In this document: positions 33,390 through 43,510 of the stretch, in pieces
Layout: every line of letters begins with the position of its first letter
How positions within the stretch are numbered: the stretch's first letter is position 1
Position numbers and translations under genes: made by a program
NCBI GenBank assembly: GCA_034670405.1
Contig: JAXDDX010000055.1
Span: forward strand, 1,247,501 to 1,311,500
DNA from: Hoplostethus atlanticus
Lineage: Eukaryota > Chordata > Actinopteri > Trachichthyiformes > Trachichthyidae
DNA length: 64,000 bases
Reading direction: 5' to 3'
The notes under the pieces: model-generated
Told to the model about the DNA's origin: nothing
Database searches by the model: none
Seen by the model: the letters and a program-made list of their open reading frames with translations, nothing else

Positions 33390-33740
33390 TCCTTCCTCTG
33401 ATGCTCCCCGGAGACTGAAGCTCCTCTCATTTGATGGCACAGCCAGGGACCCGCCGCACCGGAGCGCCAGGGCTCATACCGATGAAGCCGGCCTATCTAG
33501 GCCACTGTAGGCCCACGCTCTCTCATCAAGCGCTCTGGCAATTAGAATTCACTGATATGTTTCCAGGACAAGGGAGGGGAGCTTGAAGGAAAGCCTACTA
33601 TAGATAGAATGAGAAGAATGTCTAATTAAGGGCTCATTCTTCTCTGGGTCTGATTGCGGCGCTGCAGCCTCCCCTCTCTTTCTAATTACGAGACCAGTGG
33701 TGGCCTTTCTCTCGTCCATGTGGGCTGGGGGTTTCATCTC
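33390..33740. other. candidate conserved non-coding block
   Basis: Unique sequence with 'ctaattaagggctcattctt' at about 33621-33640, 'tttctaattacgag' near 33679 and GC-balanced flanks. Homeodomain-type TAATTA sites are clustered. No protein motif. Inference from appearance only. Confidence 0.4.
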
Positions 33741-33830
33741 ACCATCGCCGGGGTGTGAGGAGACTGACAACAACACTGGTGGAAGATCTGCAGGGCCAAA
33801 TGCGTGGGCAGGCAAGAGGAGCATCTGGGA

Positions 33831-33831
<1 letters not shown>

Positions 33832-33863
<32 letters not shown>
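33832..33863. repeat. (GT)n microsatellite
   Basis: About 15 GT units. Confidence 0.95.
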
Positions 33864-33870
<7 letters not shown>

Positions 33871-33981
33871 AATAATAGAGGGCTTGTGAGTTCACGCCTG
33901 TGATTGTGGTTTAGGAGTGTTTGAGCATGAGGTACAACTCATAATGAGTGTACATGTGCAGAAATGTTGGTATCCATGTAG

Positions 33982-33983
<2 letters not shown>

Positions 33984-34022
<39 letters not shown>
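33984..34022. repeat. (CA)n microsatellite
   Basis: About 19 CA units, opposite in orientation to the GT run 120 bp upstream. Confidence 0.95.
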
Positions 34023-34025
<3 letters not shown>

Positions 34026-34329
34026 GGCTTATTTACCAAGGTTCCTAAGCCTGAGAGATTCACTTCTTGATCCTCCCACAAACCAACTAGCAGCACTGCT
34101 ATAACAACAACTACTGCAACCAGCTAGCAACAGCCCCACAACCACTGGATAAAATAATGATGGTTGTTGAAATGTTAGAATTGACCCTTGACAGACACCA
34201 TACTACGATATTACCAGGTACAACCTAGGGCTCTTGCTATGGGTGGCTGCCTTCCCCAACAGTTGTCATTATTGCATCTTCGTCGCCAGTTTGTTATTTT
34301 CCATCAGGATTATTAGTCAACATGGTGTC

Positions 34330-35960
34330 AGAAAGTAAACTTTTCTTGCTTTGGATCACAAGCTTTTTGATGGATTTTCCAACTTCCGAGCTGGCCAGCT
34401 AATGACAGCATTGGAACATCAAACAGCCCGCTTCAGGTCCCAAACTTCAGCGGTATCCCAGCTCCACTGCGACAACTCACACACAAGGACAATGATTAGT
34501 GCTGGCTGAAGCAGGGCCAAGATGCATTCGAACCACTAAACGAGTGCATGTGCGGTCAACAATCCCGTCACATATCCTCTGAGATCTAAAGTCAAAACTG
34601 ACCACCAGCCTCTGGTCACAATCATAAAGAAGCCGATCCATGACTTCAGCCAATGATGCTACAGCTACAAAAGTACAACATCGTCATCGTCATCGCGCAG
34701 TCATTTGACATGGACGGCCTGCCGAAGAGTGCAAGGTTCCACCTATTGATTTTGCTATTGATTCATTCTTCTCCTATGATTTGACAATCGAGGAAGGAAT
34801 CGTCACGAAAGGTCCCAAAGAAGTCATTCCCCAATAGTTGCAGAGAGACTACACTGTGCACAGAGGTCACCCACACGTGGAGTCAACCACACACAGAGCA
34901 GAACAACTTCAAGGTGATGACAGTCAGTCACATGTCCTCAACTCATGTCGAGGAGCTCAGGAGGCACGCAGCAGAAGATGAAACCTTGAAGATACTCAGC
35001 GCAGTCATTTGACATGGACGGCCTGCCGAAGAGTGCAACGTTCCACCTGCTATTCGCTTATTCTTCCCCTATGATTTGACGATCGAGGAAGGAATCGTCA
35101 CGAAAGGTCCCAAAGAAGTCATTCCCCATTAGCTGCAGAGAGACTACACTGTGCACAGAGGTCACCCACACGTGGAGTCAACCACACACAGAGCACAAGG
35201 TATAGTCTATTGGCCGGTGACACCACGAAATAAATACTCCCGACATATACGAATGGCACAGCTGGCTCTGACCTGCTCTGTGACAACCTCAACAGTCATC
35301 ACAAAGCTGAAAAGACACTTATCTTCTCAGACAACACAAGGCAATTCAGCAGCCAGCACTTCAAGGATTTTGGCACGCAGTGGGATCTCACTCACATCAC
35401 CAGCAGCCCAGAATATTTGCAATCCAACCGACTAGCTGAGAGAGCAGTTCATGGTGCCAAGCAGCTGATGGAGTAATCACACAGAGATGGAACCGGCGTG
35501 TTTCTCAACCTACTAAACCTCAGGAACCTCGTGACCCAAAGCCAGGCCTGCAGAAAAACGTATGCCAAGACAGACACAGGGCAACTCTCCCAGCCAGCAA
35601 AAGTCAAAGACTTTCCCAAAAGCTGAACTGTGACAAGTCTAGATGCTTCCTACAACCACTGTCTGAAGGACTAGTAGTCAGGATGCAGACCAACCAGGAG
35701 GTACGCAAGGAACCACAATCCCACATCGTCCAAAGGAAAGGCCTATAGTGGCAGAACCATTCCCAGTACAGCTCGACCCCGAAGATAGAGCAGCGCATTG
35801 GTCCAGCTGCAATGGACAATGACCCCCCTCACACCACAGGGACTGAGCAACCCCCCAACTCCAAAGCCGATAGATTCACTCCACCTCCGTTTCAACCAAC
35901 CGACCACCTGATGAATTGGCTGGACAAAAGTGAGACCAGTTGAAAAGGAGGTTGATTGAA
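34330..35960 (+). pseudogene. Ty3/Gypsy-type pol relic (RNase H and integrase)
   Basis: This is a decayed pol gene of an LTR retrotransposon, with no long open frame. In order, there is an end of reverse transcriptase ('PNFSG'-region-like, about 34425-34510) and an RNase H segment with words like TDHQPLVTIIKKPIHD (about 34596-34645) and LQLQKYNI. Next is a linker with EELRRHAAEDETLKIL (about 34949-34996), then GIVTKGPK and LQRDYTVHRGHPHVES (about 35091-35180), which lead to integrase. Integrase words include TVITKLKRHL (about 35292-35321), LAERAVHGAKQLME (about 35432-35475) and SHRDGTGVFLNLLNLRN (about 35477-35527). Part of the segment (about 34697-34915) is present twice. No LTR or primer-binding site was recognised beside it. 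It is inactive; group assignment is firm, lineage is not. Confidence 0.85.
34697..35200. repeat. tandem duplication inside the pol relic, period 304 bp
   Basis: The stretch starting 'tcatttgacatggacggcct' at 34701 recurs at 35005. The match continues through 'atcgtcacgaaaggtcccaa' to the 'cacacacagagca' word (about 34891-34903 and 35182-35194), with a small deletion near 34740-34765 against 35045-35055. The copies differ at scattered sites, so the event is not very recent. Confidence 0.9.
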
Positions 35961-36250
35961 TCTTTGCTCGTTTGCTATTCCTAGAAATTGAATTGTAAAA
36001 ACTGAATTTGGAAGCATACTGAGTGTTGTTTTTTTTACATCAATCTTGAGTGAAATAAAAGTTTAAAATGAAAGCAATAATGACCAAATTACATCACATT
36101 CAATTTTATGATGATTCAATTTAAGCACCAAAATTGCAGAGTATACCTGAAAAGAAGTTGAAGTAGATACCAGATATTGATTCTTTTTCCACAGAAATGT
36201 CAAGGCCTTTCTATTTTTTAGAAAATGATATTTTGTCATACATAATTGAC
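35961..36250. other. gene-free
   Basis: AT-rich, nothing recognised. Confidence 0.4.
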
Positions 36251-36560
36251 TCGTCAAGTCAAATTTATTTATATAGCCCTTTATCACAAACAAAGCTTGA
36301 AAGGACTTTACAGGGCTAACTAGGTCCGGCTGATAGACAATTGAATTCATGATCAATTATCAATCAATTATGAGTAACAGGTTGAAAAGGCTCCACCAGC
36401 CTAAGGCCTCTATGAAGACAAGGAAAAACTCTAGAGGAGAAAAAATGGAAGAAACCTTGGGTGATTCAAAGATACATTCCCCCCACCAGGCTGGCTGGGT
36501 GTGCATTAAATGACAGGACAAAATATAGTGTAGGCCATAAACAGTAGTTCTGTGTGTGTA
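36251..36560. mobile_element. dispersed repeat, copy 2
   Basis: 'gtcaagtcaaatttatttat' (36255-36274) leads into 'atagccctttatcac' and, further on, AAGGAAAAACTCTAGAGGAG-type and GGAAGAAACCTTGGGTGAT-type words, ending in 'ccccccaccaggctgg'. The same order of words occurs at 32204-32650. It is a common teleost type of repeat; the class is not known to me. Confidence 0.6.
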
Positions 36561-36750
36561 GTTGAATCGATTAGATCGATATCCTTGTTCGGCCAGGACC
36601 CCTATAGTTCAAATGTTATGACACATTGATACTTACCTTGATTACTTATGTTGACTTAGGAAGTGTAAGCTGAAAAAGGGATGTAGATCATTCATAAAAT
36701 CAATGATGGTCATTGAAATGTATCTTTAGAATTTACCCAAGACAGACACT

Positions 36751-38029
36751 CAGGGTCTCTGCACCATTTTAAAAATCTAATTCAATGCTTTTTAAGACCT
36801 TTTTAAGACCTCAATACATATAATTTAAGACCCAAGAAATTTTGGAACGATTTCTTTCATAGAAAAGCGAGACAATTTATTGAGCCCTAGCATTCTGAAC
36901 AGTAATACACAGTTACATGAATAATAACAATCCATATTGCTAAATGTTTTTTTTTGTTTTTTTTTAAATGTGGCTATTTAGGGAAACTGTATATCGTACC
37001 TGTTGGATAATATGGAACAGTGGATATTAGGCATAACATGCCCAATAATCACATAATTACATGAATTGCAACTATGAATCATTACTTTTCAAGAACTCAA
37101 CAGGTAAACAGACAGACCGACCCCCCCCCCGCTCCCTCAGGTGGAGATCCATTTGCTTGCTCTTTGTCGTTTTATCCATGCTTTCGTCGCACATTACGAC
37201 ATAGAGTTTCCCACTTAATGAACGAGGCGATGCCATATTTAGCGACGTAGGCGGTTTTCTTTGCACCACAGGTAAACGACTTTGCATATTCAGAATCAGG
37301 GAACATAGCGGCAAAGACGCTACGTACGTCATCATTCGACTTGAATGAATTGTGCCTGCTCACCGTGTGAAGAACCCACAGCACCGCAGCCCTTTGGGTT
37401 TCTGGCGGTGAAACAAAATTGCTCAATGCCGACTGTTGAGAAGTTGCGAGCGAGCCAGACAAAGTTTCGGGTGTGCTACGTGCAAACAATGCAGGCATCA
37501 GCATAGCCCCACTGGTTACCACTGTGTACCGCTGGTGCTTTTCAGATTTCATGTGGGATTCAACTGCTTTCACCCCCATGGTCCCTAACGTGAAAATCTT
37601 TCGGCATAAATTGCACCTTGCTTCGTGGCGGTCTCCTGCCTGTACCAACCACCTCCGAAACGTATCTTCCTCTAACTATTTGTCATTAAACTTGCATTTC
37701 CCCATCTTGGCTCATACCTTAGCTTGTTAGCTGGCAACCTTGACCCTCTTTGATGACACACAGCCAGACGCCAACGTAACGTAAACATTCTATTAATGGC
37801 GGAGTTTCTCATTGTCTAATATGATGTTATTTACACAAATACACACGCTATTGGACATTTTACGGTAGGCTACTGTGCGCGACAATTTTTCCATCAGCCT
37901 TAAACGCACCCTTTGCAAATTTAATACCTACAGCAAATTTAAGGTAAATTTAAGACAATTTATGACCTTAATTTCCATTATTTTATTTTAAGACCTTTTA
38001 AGACTTTTTAAGGAGCCGCGGGGACCCTG
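36751..38029 (-). mobile_element. DNA transposon with inverted ends and 6-bp target duplication
   Basis: The left end is 'cagggtctctgcac' (36751), and the right end complement is CAGGGTCCCCGCGG (38029 inward). Both ends then carry repeated TTTTTAAGACC-type words in mirrored orientation. The hexamer GACACT flanks both sides (36745-36750 and 38030-38035). It carries a broken zinc-finger protein gene on the minus strand. hAT elements normally make 8-bp duplications, so a different superfamily (for example one with 6-7-bp duplications) should be considered. Confidence 0.8.
37085..37705 (-). pseudogene. zinc-finger transposase-like protein, N-terminal part, broken
   Basis: The start codon complement is at 37703-37705 and begins MGKCKFNDK, followed by an in-frame TAG. 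The frame then stays open to about 37172. It shows a finger-like CNLCRKIF...VESHMKSEKH pattern (C-x2-C ... H-x5-H) at about 37545-37612 and a TCGAKKTAYVAKYGIASFI segment at about 37220-37276. The reading shifts frame near 37170-37215 into MCDESMDKTTKSKQMDLHL, where the Asp is a plausible first catalytic residue of a transposase, and soon ends in a G/C-rich expansion (about 37120-37135). The remaining catalytic part is missing. A transposase identity is inferred from the mobile-element context, the BED/C2H2-like finger and similarity to words I recall from fish transposon proteins. Confidence 0.7.
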
Positions 38030-38039
38030 GACACTGCAC

Positions 38040-38615
38040 TTTCTGACCAGTGCAACTCGCAACTATGTGGCAACACCAGCACAACCATTCCAACTAAGTA
38101 AAAGCTTCCAACACCATCACAGCCACTGCAACTAGCAACACCACAGCAACGACTGCAAATAGCAACCAATCACCAACGCCACCACAACAACTACTGCAAC
38201 CAGCAACACCACAACAACCACTACAACAGCAACCATGGCAACCAGCAACCAGTTAACAACACCACTACCACAAGCACTGCAACAAGCAACCAGTAACCAC
38301 CTTCGCAAATATCAACCAGCTAGCAATGCCATCACAACAACCACTGCAACTAGCAGCCAGCTATTAACCCCACCACAACCACTGCAACAAGCAACCAGTT
38401 AGCAACACCACGGCAACCATTGCAAATATCAACCAGCTACCAATGCCATCAGAACAACCACTGCAACTAGCAGTCAGCTAGCAACACTTCCACAACCATG
38501 GCAACTAACTAACCAACAGCACCACCATAACAACCAGTGGAACCAGCTAGCAACACCACCACAACAGCAACCATGGCAACGGGCAACCACCTGACAACAC
38601 CACCACCACAGCAAG
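38040..38615. repeat. degenerate CAAC-rich minisatellite
   Basis: Units of roughly 30-40 bp are built from 'caaccactgcaactagcaac'-type words with ACCACCACAACAACC spacers, about 15 diverged copies. A related short stretch lies at about 34045-34145. No coding signal. Confidence 0.85.
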
Positions 38616-38758
38616 TGTCTCAGTATTAAACTGTTGAATTGCATATCGACTGTAACCTATATATCATATATATCATTGAATTCATTACTGAGATCATGTG
38701 TTGTTATTAGTGTAGTCGAGTAATATCAGCAATAAACCACAGAACAAATGGTTTTAGA

Positions 38759-38844
38759 ATATTTCAAAATAAAACATCAGAATAAAACAGCATTGGTGGT
38801 GTTGCTGCAATGCTGTTCTATTCTGATCTTTTATTTTGAAATAT
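38759..38844. repeat. 86-bp hairpin (37-bp arms)
   Basis: Arm 38759-38795 (starting 'atatttcaaaataaaacatc') pairs with 38808-38844, with about 3 mismatches, around a 12-base loop. It could be the core of a foldback MITE or, if transcribed, a pre-miRNA-sized hairpin. Confidence 0.85.
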
Positions 38845-39869
38845 GATCATATGATGCAGCCAAGGGACAAAACCTGGACTTACTGGCAGTGGATGAAATG
38901 GATGAATGAGTGTTTGAGAGTTTGCACCCAAATGGCTTCATTTCATTGCGGCATTAACATGATGAACCAAAAAAACAAAACAATATATCAATATAAACCC
39001 ACCGTTGGTACTGTCACCGTCCACAAAGTCAGTCTCCGATCCACATCCTCCAGAGAGGCTTGTTCATGTTCACAAATCTAGACTTGAACTAAGATCATAA
39101 GGGTAACATTCATACGAAGGGGTGGGTTCGCGTTTTTAAATTCAGCAGCACTTATCTGCTATAAGGAGCTTTATTTCGTTAGTAATCATTCTATTAATAC
39201 GTGATTACGCTGTATCCCCTGGAGTTTTCATTGTGAAAAAAAAAAAAGGCTGATTGTCTTTTAATTAGACCAAATGGGGATTGGAGTGGTGCTTTTACAT
39301 ATTCTGCTAGTGTAAAGAATTATACAACTCAGCTGTATGGACCCATGCGGCACGCATTACGTAACCGTCAGCCAATTATTCAACTCTTTATTTAAGCTGT
39401 GAACTCAGAGCCTTGGCTTTCTCACACAATATCGGAGCAAAAAAAAAAAACAAGGGCGTGCATCTGGCCACAGTGGGAGTACAGAAGCTCTCTCCATTTA
39501 AGAAGCACATTACGCCGCCGCAATACGGTCTGCAGTGCAAGGCCGGGGTTCTTTTAGTGAACCGGCAGGCCGTCGGCGCAAGGAGGCCAGGGAGGTGTTC
39601 TTTCATGAATTCTGCACCCCCCCCCTTTTTTATTTTTTTATTTTATTGCCATGTAGAAGTTCACTGTTTCTGTTGCTGCCATCCTGACAGGCTTTGGCAG
39701 AGGCGATGCGGAGCTGATGCGGTTGTCCTGGTAACAAAGCCTAATGACAAGATTTGATATGATCCTCCGATTTAGAACAAAGCCGCAGTCTGCTGCCGGG
39801 GCGGGATGTGAGGAGGTAGGTAGGCGAGGGGCTGGTTTTTACCTGTGTGTGTGTGTGTGTGTGTGTATT
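38845..39869. other. gene-free; possible regulatory block
   Basis: Unique sequence at about 39230-39620 with a TTTTAATTAGACC word. A GT run lies at 39843-39867. No gene. Confidence 0.4.
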
Positions 39870-40094
39870 CTTGTGCTTCTACTCTAATAAGGACCAAATG
39901 TCTTCACAAGGATAGAAAAAGGGAAAAATCCTCCTCCTCCTTCATTTCTACGATAGGTTCGGGTTAGGGCTTGGGTTTAAGGTTAAGGTTAGAATTTGGA
40001 TTAGGCTAGGGAAAGGGTTATGGTTAGTTTAACGGCTAGGTGTTAGGGAATGAATGTCGTCAATGGAAGGTCCTCACAAGTGTAGTAACACAAG
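39870..40094. mobile_element. MITE-like repeat with TTAGGG-like core
   Basis: The ends are an imperfect inverted repeat of about 26 bp: 39870-39895 (CTTGTGCTTCTACTCTAATA...) and 40069-40094 (complement CTTGTGTTACTACACTTGTG...). The core (39957-40050) is a degenerate GGGTTAGG/GGTTAAGG repeat resembling interstitial telomere sequence. This combination is a known type of teleost dispersed repeat often found beside (GT)n runs, as here. Confidence 0.75.
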
Positions 40095-40400
40095 AGCAGA
40101 TGGTGAGGTTTCAACCCTCAGCTCCAACCCGTAGTCATCAAATCTGTGGTTTGAGTGCTGTAACTGTGTTCTCTTCAACTAGCGCTCTGGGGCACCTTGA
40201 AGGGAAACAAGTACATTCGGGAGAGGCTGCCGGTTGCATCACTTCCTGTACGCGGGGTCAGTTGAGTCAGCGTCCTGTCACACAACGCTGAAGTCATTAC
40301 CGGAGGTCAGTACCGGAAGGGGCTAGAACAATGAGGACACAGTGGGCCTGAAACCGCAGGGTCTGAAATAGCACACATCCTGTCAGCCGCCCCCCCCCCC
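40095..40400. other. gene-free
   Basis: Unclassified, with a poly-C run at 40390-40405. Confidence 0.4.
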
Positions 40401-42256
40401 CCCCCTCCCTTTTCTACACCATCTCCTCAACCTTCCTCCTTCTCCTTCTCCTGCCTCACCCATCGCTCCGCGCCACAATTAGGACCAAGGGCCGGCCGTA
40501 TCAAGACGTATTTACTCCTCCAGAAGTATCTGAACTAGCAGTCGCAGAAAATAACAGGTTGCAAGGCGAGAAGCAAATTGAGACAATCTTGGCTTCAGAG
40601 TGTTTTTCTTGGCAAAATGGCAGGGCGAGTCGAAGGGTCAGAGGGAAGGGTGAGTGCTGTAATCACTGAGGCTGCACCCCCCCTCCCTCCACCTCAGTCA
40701 CTTTCAGTACAAAGTGTAGTAATGACCTCACACGGGCATAAGAAGGCACACAAACACATACAACTCAGCGGCAACTCAGGCTGTAAACAAAGACCAGGGC
40801 CCCTCCCGGCTCTCCATGACAATCACGAGGGTTTATACTCCCAACAACAAGGGCCCCGGGAGCGAACGCACACACACACACAACCCCGGCTCCTCGCTCC
40901 CAGTGACTTAAGTTATGCAGCATCTTGCATAAGCTAGCTTTTGGATCACAGCCGCGACCGGAATTTGAATTCGAGCGGGGAGGGCGGTTGGAAGTCACGC
41001 CGTTCTCGGGGGTTTTTTGCACGGGGGGCTCCGCTCGAGCAAATACAGAACTGAGGACTTTCCAATTTGCAGAGCTGCGTGACACGCGTCTATCCGGCGG
41101 ATCCCCGTCAACCTGCCGCGGGGACTTCATTCCCCTGGGTGGGCGGGAGCGTCAGAGGCCTTACTCGACAGCTTCTCCGATACACCTATATTCCACTCCC
41201 CCCCCTCCTCTACTTACCCATCCTGTGGATCTTTTTGCTCTGAACCCTCCCTAGTTTTATTCCTACATTTCCTGTTTCATCCTCCTCCTCCTCTCCTCTT
41301 ATCTTACTCCCCCCCTCCACCCCTTCTCCTCGGGAAGCAATTTGAAGCAAAAGATGCTTGGTTAAGGGCTACGATGGCAGAGGCTGCTTTGATAGGCTGC
41401 TCTGCATGCGAGCTGTCGAGGCACGCGGACAGGAACGGGGATAGGGTGGGAGGAGGGGGGAGAGATGGAGGGGTGTTGGGGGGGGGGGAGTTGGGGGAGA
41501 AAAAAAGCTGAGCTAAGTGGCCTCCTTCCAAGCGAGTCGGCGTCGAGATCCCGCTAATTAACGGAGCCGTAATGAGAGTCGGGCCTGACGTGCAGAAGCA
41601 GGCTCCCGTCCCACCTGCCCCTCCTCCCACCCCTCCTCCCACCCCTCCACCTCCACTTTGGGGGTGAACGTGCGCTCATCTCCTTACAGTGCTGTCGAAA
41701 AAAAAAAAAAAAAATCAAGGGCTTTTTACATTTTCAGCAGAAATCCCCCCCCCTCGCCGCTCTAGTTTCCTTTGACTTGGGGTGCAAAGTAACGGAAGCA
41801 GGCCTTAACTAGGCCAGGGAATGTTCCCCCTCCACCACCATCATCACCCCAAAGTTGCCATCACTCAATTACCTTCCTTCTTTCATGTTACGAAATCGCC
41901 CACAGCTTCATCCTCGGCCTAATGGCAGGTAAGATCGCGCCGCCCGAGGAGGACAACACCGAGGTGGATAATGTTATTTCGCTGTCACTTCTGGTTCGAT
42001 GTAATCATCAATCACGTCGCCTCATAAACACCCGCGTGTGTTCACACCGGAGAGAGTTGACGAGTTTGTCCTAAATTAGATTTCGCCTCTCTGTCATTTA
42101 TCAAACCCTCACCCCCCCCCCCCGACTCCTCCTCTCATACAGGCTACCGTACATATAGGTACACACACACCGGCGGAAAGGTTCCCCCGAGTTCGGTGCA
42201 GTCAAAATGTCCCCGCAGCTACGTCCTTCCTTGAATTACATTTCTAGAGACGGGGG
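40401..42256. other. GC-rich unique blocks, candidate regulatory DNA
   Basis: No gene recognised. Unique parts occupy about 40890-41170, 41330-41440, 41520-41610 ('ccgctaattaacggagccgt' at about 41552-41571) and 41860-42080. They are separated by poly-C, poly-G and poly-A runs (for example 41474-41490, 41697-41714, 41741-41753). Long frames are composition-driven. Confidence 0.4.
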
Positions 42257-42287
42257 TGAGGAGGAGGAGGAGGAGGAGGAGGAGGAG
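42257..42287. repeat. (GGA)n microsatellite
   Basis: About 10 GGA units. It gives arginine- or glutamate-rich frames without meaning. Confidence 0.93.
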
Positions 42288-42408
42288 AAAAAGAAATGGC
42301 ATTGAGTTTCAAAAGGACAACGTTTGTTTAAATGAATTTCCCAGCTTCTCTCGTTTTGAGGCCGGGGCATCAAAGCGCAGCGCCGCTGACATTGAGGGTA
42401 TGCTGCTT

Positions 42409-42443
42409 GTGTGTGTGTGTGTGTGTGTGTGTGTGAGTGTGTG
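42409..42443. repeat. (GT)n microsatellite
   Basis: GT units with one GA interruption. Confidence 0.93.
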
Positions 42444-42638
42444 ACAGGTGGGTGGCAGACCTCTCCTAAACAGTACTTGAGATGAGAGGAGCGGGAGGAG
42501 CTCTCGCAGACCTGGAAATTGATCAAATGAAAAGGAGGCGCGTGTTATTTCGCATTACAAATCCGCCGGCGTGATGCGTGCATGAAGATGCATCACTCTG
42601 GCTGTAATTTAAATGCAAAGTACAAACAACCTACCCTC

Positions 42639-42641
<3 letters not shown>

Positions 42642-42683
<42 letters not shown>
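42642..42683. repeat. (CT)n microsatellite
   Basis: About 20 CT units. Confidence 0.95.
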
Positions 42684-42686
<3 letters not shown>

Positions 42687-42832
42687 ACATACAACAAACA
42701 GAGCACCATGGATAACAAGAACCATTGGTGTGCATGGGCTGGCGCGATAAGACAGAGGCTAGCTTTGTTGTCCGCTACATCCCAGTCGCTCCTCCTCCTC
42801 CTCGTATCACCAGATCTCCTGCCCTAACTGCT

Positions 42833-42911
42833 CGGGGGGGGGGGGCATCGGGCGTGGAAGGAAGGAAGAGAGAGAGAGAGAGAGAGACACGACAGGAGGA
42901 GTGGGAGGTGA

Positions 42912-42957
<46 letters not shown>
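42833..42957. repeat. poly-G, (GA)n and (GT)n cluster
   Basis: A G run at about 42834-42845, GA units at 42868-42887 and about 21 GT units at 42915-42957. Another G run lies at 43104-43116. Confidence 0.93.
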
Positions 42958-42958
<1 letters not shown>

Positions 42959-43189
42959 GCTGGGCCTGGTTCCCTCTGCGCGATGGTGCGATAACGTGAA
43001 TCCCAGCCTTTGCACAGTAGCCCGGGGAGTGTTTGTGCTTGCGTGTTTGGAGTCGGTTGCATGTACGTCACAATACTGGACAGGTCATAAGGTTGGGTGT
43101 GCCGGGGGGGGGGGGGGCGCACACAGCTGGGGGGCGGGGCTTGGACCAGAGATGACTATCAGACAGGCAATTTAGGTAGCTGCTTCCTG

Positions 43190-43510
43190 AGTGCTGATGT
43201 GGCCTGCGCAGGACTCAGTTGGCCGGGCTGCTGAGTGACTGCAGGCTATGGGGCTCTCTGGTTGGTCAGCCTGGACTCTGCCACAGCACTGCAATGCCAT
43301 CCTGTGGCAGCCCCGTGAACTGCAGCTTAAAGATGAACCCCCCCCTCCCACCTATCCCCCATGCCCCTACTAACAGCCACAGGCTTTTTTACTGGTGGAC
43401 AGTGAGCAGCTCCAAAGGAGCAGCTGGGGGGGGGGGGGGGGGGGGGGGGGGAGTGCCTTGCTCAAGGGCACCTGGAGGGTAGTTGGTAGCCAGTTCTACC
43501 TACCACTTTG
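43190..43510 (-). mobile_element. dispersed teleost repeat with poly-G run
   Basis: The word 'agtgccttgctcaagggcac' at 43453-43472 is the reverse of the 'gtgcccttgagcaaggcact' word near 21533. The rest includes CAGTGAGCAGCTCCAAAGG-type text and 26 consecutive G (43426-43451). Boundaries uncertain. Confidence 0.5.

Noticed and set aside
32832..33510. Histidine/threonine-rich frames
   Set aside because: They derive from (CA)n and poly-C tracts.
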